NCBI GenBank assembly: GCA_030620455.1
Contig: JAUXEQ010000004.1
Location: 1 to 19,953 of the forward strand
Length of the DNA stretch: 19,953 bases
Source of the DNA: a bacterium
GTDB lineage: Bacteria; UBP14; UBA6098; B30-G16
Direction: 5' to 3'
Below, in pieces: positions 16,639 to 19,953 of the stretch (positions are counted from its first letter, which is position 1; every line of letters begins with the position of its first letter). Below the pieces are notes generated by a model. The model had not been told where the DNA came from, ran no database searches, and saw only the letters and a list, made by a program, of their open reading frames with translations. A program made the translations under genes and the position numbers.

Positions 16639-18126
16639 TTAGAGTCCTAAAATCATAGATTCAATACCAATATCTATCTTAAACTCCCATTCCGTGCGGG
16701 TTTTATCCTTATGATGCTCTGCATTTCGAACCGAACTAATTTTTGTGTCGAACCGCAGATCAATATCGAAGGAAAAGTTTTTATGCGAATAAATATTTTT
16801 GTCCCAAAAAAATGAAATCTCAGTTCCATTTTTTATTTCAATCGTTCCAGAGGGAAATGATTCTGTCCAACTTGGGTCTTCTATCCATGGAGTGATCCAT
16901 TCATCATCAATTCTACCCTCTCCCTTTTCTAAATGAAAAAAATTAACCTTTCCACCAAAATTTCTTGAAAAAAATTTTGTTCCAACTGAAAATTTATGAA
17001 AATCATTTCCAACTTCCGATCCGAGAGATTTGTTTTCATAGAGGAATCTATTCCACGAATGTTGCTGGTTATATGTTCTATTTGTCACGAGCTCGAACCG
17101 TAGATTTGGTGTCAAGAAAAAATTCTTAAAGGTTAAACCATAATCTGTTTGAAACGCAAAACCAAATTCCATAGGTTCTCGATCTGCTGTGGTTTCTCTA
17201 TCGATTTGAAAATCATCCACCATAATTTCTCCCCACAGACTCAAAGGAGGCATCAAAAACCTTAAATCTACACTCCACAAGGTGTTGTCGTCCCATCTGT
17301 GATTCAATTGTTCGCCGTGAAGCGTGTAAAGAGGAAGCAAATAATAAAATTCAATTTTCCTTCCCACACCTCCGAAAAGCATTAATTCGTTAAATGCGAA
17401 CAAAAAAGGTCCGCTGGAAATTTCTATTCTATGACCAGCAAGATATCGTTCATAAATTATTTTTTCCTCATCAACATAATCCACGTATTCATCCAGTTGA
17501 CCAATAAACCAGTGAGTTCTGAAATATTTACCAAACCTAAATGTAGCTTGAACTTTCTCGATTGGCTTTTTTCCTGAAAGGCACATCCCAAGAGCATAAC
17601 TAAGGTAATCTCGCCCCAATTGAACGGAATAATTCCCTTTTCTCCATCGTAAATACACCTGATCCGACTTACCTGAAACTCGTTCCCATCTTCCACCAAA
17701 ATATTCCGGGTCGTAATACCAACCGCTATCCAACCTATATATGCCAATAAGGCTAAAATCTTTATGAATGCCGCCAATACCAATTTTCATTCGACCATAA
17801 CCGGTTGTTTTATCCTTTTCCCAGTCGCTGCCATACCAAACACCAGGTGTCCACATAAACCATGCCCTATCCGAAACTACTATTCGGTTAAGAATTCTTT
17901 TTGTTCGAGGAGTGTAAAATACATCTGGATTCTCCGAAACTGCTTGTATCAATTCAGTTGTAGAATACGGTCTATAGCCAGGTTGAGCAGGAATAATTCC
18001 TCTAAGTTCCAAATCTTCAGCAAGTTCATTAAGGAAATGGTCTGGCATTAGAGTTAAATCGCCACAAAACGCAATGGTAACAAAAAGAAGAATAGATAGA
18101 AAAAATTTAACTTTTATATCGTGCAT
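16639..18126 (-). CDS. Wzi-like outer-membrane beta-barrel protein
   Basis: A 495-residue protein with a Sec signal peptide (MHDIKVKFFLSILLFVTIAF, cleavage near residue 21-22; no proper lipobox because Phe precedes the Cys). Residues ~25-80 form a helical section (LNELAEDLELRGIIP ... YRPYSTTELIQAV) like the N-terminal part of capsule-assembly Wzi family proteins (PF14052). The barrel follows, with features I associate with that family: YSVQLGRDYLSYALG ... SGKKP, then FAFNELMLFGG ... IEFYYLLPLY, then LWGEIMVDDFQID. Known Wzi binds capsule polysaccharide at the outer surface; many distant members in FCB bacteria have no assigned role and no capsule genes are visible here. The last residue is Leu, not the aromatic usual at the end of outer-membrane barrels. 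No Shine-Dalgarno is seen before the ATG. Confidence 0.75.
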   Translation of the reverse strand: MHDIKVKFFLSILLFVTIAFCGDLTLMPDHFLNELAEDLELRGIIPAQPGYRPYSTTELIQAVSENPDVFYTPRTKRILNRIVVSDRAWFMWTPGVWYGSDWEKDKTTGYGRMKIGIGGIHKDFSLIGIYRLDSGWYYDPEYFGGRWERVSGKSDQVYLRWRKGNYSVQLGRDYLSYALGMCLSGKKPIEKVQATFRFGKYFRTHWFIGQLDEYVDYVDEEKIIYERYLAGHRIEISSGPFLFAFNELMLFGGVGRKIEFYYLLPLYTLHGEQLNHRWDDNTLWSVDLRFLMPPLSLWGEIMVDDFQIDRETTADREPMEFGFAFQTDYGLTFKNFFLTPNLRFELVTNRTYNQQHSWNRFLYENKSLGSEVGNDFHKFSVGTKFFSRNFGGKVNFFHLEKGEGRIDDEWITPWIEDPSWTESFPSGTIEIKNGTEISFFWDKNIYSHKNFSFDIDLRFDTKISSVRNAEHHKDKTRTEWEFKIDIGIESMILGL

Positions 18127-18168
18127 AACCGAAATTATAAAAATTCTTTTTCCCCAATGATTATCATT
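18127..18168 (-). promoter_or_regulatory. Promoter of the Wzi-like gene with Fur-box-like palindrome
   Basis: On the minus strand a perfect TATAAT (18139-18134) ends 7 bases before ATG 18126, so a transcript from it would be leaderless or nearly so. No TTGACA is present. The -35 position is instead covered by AATGATAATCATT (18168-18156), identical to the central 13 bases of the 19-base Fur box consensus. Its flanks do not extend the match. Iron control is an inference. Confidence 0.45.
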
Positions 18169-18303
18169 AGGAATGAATTACAAAATTAATATGGTCGGTT
18201 TATCTATAAATAAGAATTGTAAGAATTTATCATCTAAGTTATAAAATTGCAAATAATTCCTGGTAATCTCTTAAGAAATCTGTGGTTTATTTCATAGAGT
18301 AAA
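18169..18303. other. A/T-rich spacer after the receiver-GGDEF gene
   Basis: No gene and no hairpin-plus-T-run terminator is visible downstream of the stop at 18304. The only pattern is a tandem TAAGAATT at 18211-18218 and 18220-18227, 9 bases apart. The polyferredoxin-GGDEF transcript may therefore read through or end by Rho. Confidence 0.4.
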
Positions 18304-19245
18304 TCAAGTTTCAGCTAATAAAACCTCATATCCACCAAATATGTTGCCCCCGTATCTTTTAAGCTTCCCTTTAATTTTAGATGCTATAAACGAAATTTGA
18401 TCTGGTGTTGCGGTAACGCTTTGCGGTTCAATGTCCACAATGGCTACAGTCAAACCGAACAACGGGAAAAACCTTCGAATTCCATTTCTATCTATACCGG
18501 TTATCCCACCAACTTTTTTGTGCTTTTCATCGTAAAACCTTTTAGAATTTCTACTGACAATCTTTACGGCTTCCCCAGCAACATCTCTCATCGTGAAAGG
18601 ATTACCAACCATGACAAAATCGTCTCCACCGAGATGTCCAAGGAAATCTCCTGTGCTTCCATATCGTCTTACGCACTTCTTGAGAACTCTTGCAACCATG
18701 AGTATAACCTGATCACCCTTCGAAAAACCATACAAATCATTGAATGGTTTAAAATTGTCGATATCGCAATACGCAACGGAAAACGACTCGTTTCCCCTTA
18801 CCGATTTAATTATTTTCTGCTTTATAGGAGCATTTCCGGGTAATCCCGTCAATGGATTGGCATCGATATTAGCCCTAACTCTTCTAAGTATTGTTTTCAT
18901 CTTTGGAATGATTTCATTATAATCGATCATACCCTTAACAAAATATTCATCTGCACCATCGAAACCCTCCAAATCGTATGACATATCTTTACTCGATGTA
19001 AGTATAATAATCGGAATGTACGATGTACCATAATCTGCTTTAATATCTCTGCAAAGGTCGAATGCGTTGGTTTCTGGAGACTCGGCATCGATAATAATCA
19101 TATCTGGATTAGTCGATCTAATAAGTTCAATAGCTTCAATAGAATTATCGATTATTAATACCTCGAACCCCTTCTCGACGAGGAGATCGTGAAAATTCAA
19201 AGAATCAGAGCGATTTTTACTAATAATGAAAACAGTATCAGCCAT
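18304..19245 (-). CDS. Receiver-like domain plus GGDEF (GGDDF) protein
   Basis: A 313-residue protein from ATG 19245, chosen because GGAG lies 7 bases upstream; an in-frame TTG at 19260 has no such site. Residues ~3-110 are a CheY-like receiver with phospho-acceptor Asp53 (PDMIIID), Thr83 (ILTS) and Lys104 (FVK). The acidic pair normally after strand 1 is replaced by Ser-Lys-Asn (VFIISKN), so Mg-dependent phosphorylation is doubtful. Residues ~130-313 are a GGDEF domain: LTGLPGN, CDIDNFKPFND, FSKGDQVI and GHLGGDDF (GGDDF at 206-210). The family makes cyclic di-GMP from two GTP. The fourth motif residue is Asp, not Glu, and the inhibitory RxxD site reads STGD. Activity, binding only, or a variant product are all possible. 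Its first 8 bases overlap the end of the polyferredoxin gene, indicating coupled translation. Cytoplasmic; no membrane segment. Confidence 0.88.
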   Translation of the reverse strand: MADTVFIISKNRSDSLNFHDLLVEKGFEVLIIDNSIEAIELIRSTNPDMIIIDAESPETNAFDLCRDIKADYGTSYIPIIILTSSKDMSYDLEGFDGADEYFVKGMIDYNEIIPKMKTILRRVRANIDANPLTGLPGNAPIKQKIIKSVRGNESFSVAYCDIDNFKPFNDLYGFSKGDQVILMVARVLKKCVRRYGSTGDFLGHLGGDDFVMVGNPFTMRDVAGEAVKIVSRNSKRFYDEKHKKVGGITGIDRNGIRRFFPLFGLTVAIVDIEPQSVTATPDQISFIASKIKGKLKRYGGNIFGGYEVLLAET

Positions 19246-19953
19246 TTTTTCTCCGATCAATTTCTAACGTCACTTTTTCCCATGATAAAGCTGATTTAAC
19301 ACATGAATACACACATTCGCCACAAGAAATGCAATGCCTGCTTTCTACAACGAGTCCATAGAGCACATCTATTCCCATAGGACAAACTCTGCATAATGTG
19401 CAATTATTACATACCTCAAGATTTCTATATATCCGCTTGCGTGCAAATACGCTAAAAAGCGAGGTTAAAGCGCCATAAATGCAAATATATCTGCAGAATA
19501 TCCTCTTAACTCTCATCGATAACAGAAGCACAAACAATACAAAAATCGCAGTCAATAAAGGAATCGATAACTTCCACATTGCGCATAGCCAATAAATCGG
19601 ACATCCGTAAATACAGATAACACGTTTGCTAACGATTGTTCCTAATACAACTATTATCAATACTCCAAAGGAGAAATACCTCATCTTCTCATTGAGCCAG
19701 TGAGGAACAGGTTTTGCGGCAATTCTTAGTTTTCGACCCAAATCTCCAAGAAAATCGAATAGTGTGCCAAGAGGACAAACCCATCCGCAAAATGGTCTAG
19801 GATAGAACAATGTTCCTATTATGCCGACTAACCCAATAATCATGCCTGAAAACCAAAAGAGATTGCACGAAACTAATGTTGCCAAAATTGGTGATTCTAC
19901 GATCGCCCACGGACAAATTTCATGGATTTCGGTTGGATCTATAATAAAAATAA
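19238..19953 (-). CDS. Membrane polyferredoxin (NapH-like, 4Fe-4S), N-terminus cut by window edge
   Basis: The frame stays open to the right edge (237 residues visible), continuing upstream of the TTG at 19885 with FIIDPTEIHEICPWAIVESP, so the start lies outside. Cys clusters in order: HEICPWA, FCGWVCPLG, CIYGCPIYWLC, FCRYICIYG, then two ferredoxin-type sites, CNNCTLCRVCP and CISCGECVYSC. The CGWVCPLG motif is typical of the Fer4_5/NapH-MauN-type family, which passes electrons across or along the inner membrane. About three or four hydrophobic segments are visible (around FWFSGMIIGLVGIIGTLF, FGVLIIVVLGTIV, LLTAIFVLFVLLL). The electron donor and acceptor cannot be told from this window. TGA 19240-19238 overlaps the start of the receiver-GGDEF gene. 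Confidence 0.88.
   Translation of the reverse strand, partial: IFIIDPTEIHEICPWAIVESPILATLVSCNLFWFSGMIIGLVGIIGTLFYPRPFCGWVCPLGTLFDFLGDLGRKLRIAAKPVPHWLNEKMRYFSFGVLIIVVLGTIVSKRVICIYGCPIYWLCAMWKLSIPLLTAIFVLFVLLLSMRVKRIFCRYICIYGALTSLFSVFARKRIYRNLEVCNNCTLCRVCPMGIDVLYGLVVESRHCISCGECVYSCVKSALSWEKVTLEIDRRKNG

Noticed and set aside
18060..18126. Lipoprotein signal in the Wzi-like protein (AFCG)
   Set aside because: The residue before Cys is Phe, which does not fit a lipobox; ordinary signal peptidase cleavage is more likely.
18211..18227. Tandem TAAGAATT with 9-base period
   Set aside because: Only two short A/T-rich copies and no relation to a promoter; not enough to call a regulatory site.
18397..18843. 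Open frame of 148 codons on the plus strand
   Set aside because: Opposite the conserved GGDEF domain, which is certainly coding on the minus strand.
1..19953. CRISPR array, tRNA, rRNA, insertion sequence or phage genes
   Set aside because: No regularly spaced repeats, cloverleaf sequences, transposase motifs or terminal inverted repeats were seen.

Overview
The window is AT-rich bacterial DNA in which every gene I can support lies on the minus strand, so transcription runs from right to left. Two very large secreted proteins each carry a Sec signal peptide and a C-terminal 'YPNPFN / CPNPFN ... Y.I.G..V..L ... G...W......G.Y'-type domain, the type A sorting signal of the type IX (Por) secretion system. 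With a Bacteroidota-style Ig-like lipoprotein and a Wzi-like outer-membrane barrel, this points to a didermic bacterium of the FCB superphylum or a neighbouring candidate lineage (WOR-3, Cloacimonadota or Marinimicrobia-like). That placement is inference; no ribosomal or other phylogenetic marker is present.

Layout in transcription order (right to left). (1) 19953-19238: 3' part of a membrane polyferredoxin (NapH-like, several Cys clusters), running off the right edge. (2) 19245-18304: a receiver-GGDEF protein whose start overlaps the polyferredoxin stop by 8 bases, so the two form an operon. (3) 18126-16639: a 495-residue Wzi-like outer-membrane protein with no visible Shine-Dalgarno, a TATAAT 7 bases before its ATG, and a Fur-box-like palindrome at the -35 position. 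(4) 16638-16286: about 350 bases without a gene but with several inverted repeats. (5) 16165 (or GTG 16237)-6503: a giant secreted protein of about 3,220 residues with its own good promoter and a strong intrinsic terminator. (6) 6278-1590: a second secreted multidomain protein of 1,562 residues, also with a strong terminator. (7) 1458-1: an Ig-like lipoprotein running off the left edge, lacking only its C-terminal end.

The left three quarters is therefore a cell-surface block: two giant type IX cargo proteins, a lipoprotein and an outer-membrane barrel. Strong terminators after both giant genes suggest these two are transcribed as single genes. The right end is a redox/signalling operon. The most useful leads are the three-copy module in the 1,562-residue protein, the roughly 235-residue repeats and high Cys content of the giant protein, its two competing in-frame starts, a nested inverted repeat at 16479-16550, the Fur-like site at 18156-18168, and the degenerate receiver domain joined to a GGDDF domain. 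I see no tRNA, rRNA, CRISPR array, transposase or phage gene. I do not see convincing evidence of a wholly new multi-gene system.
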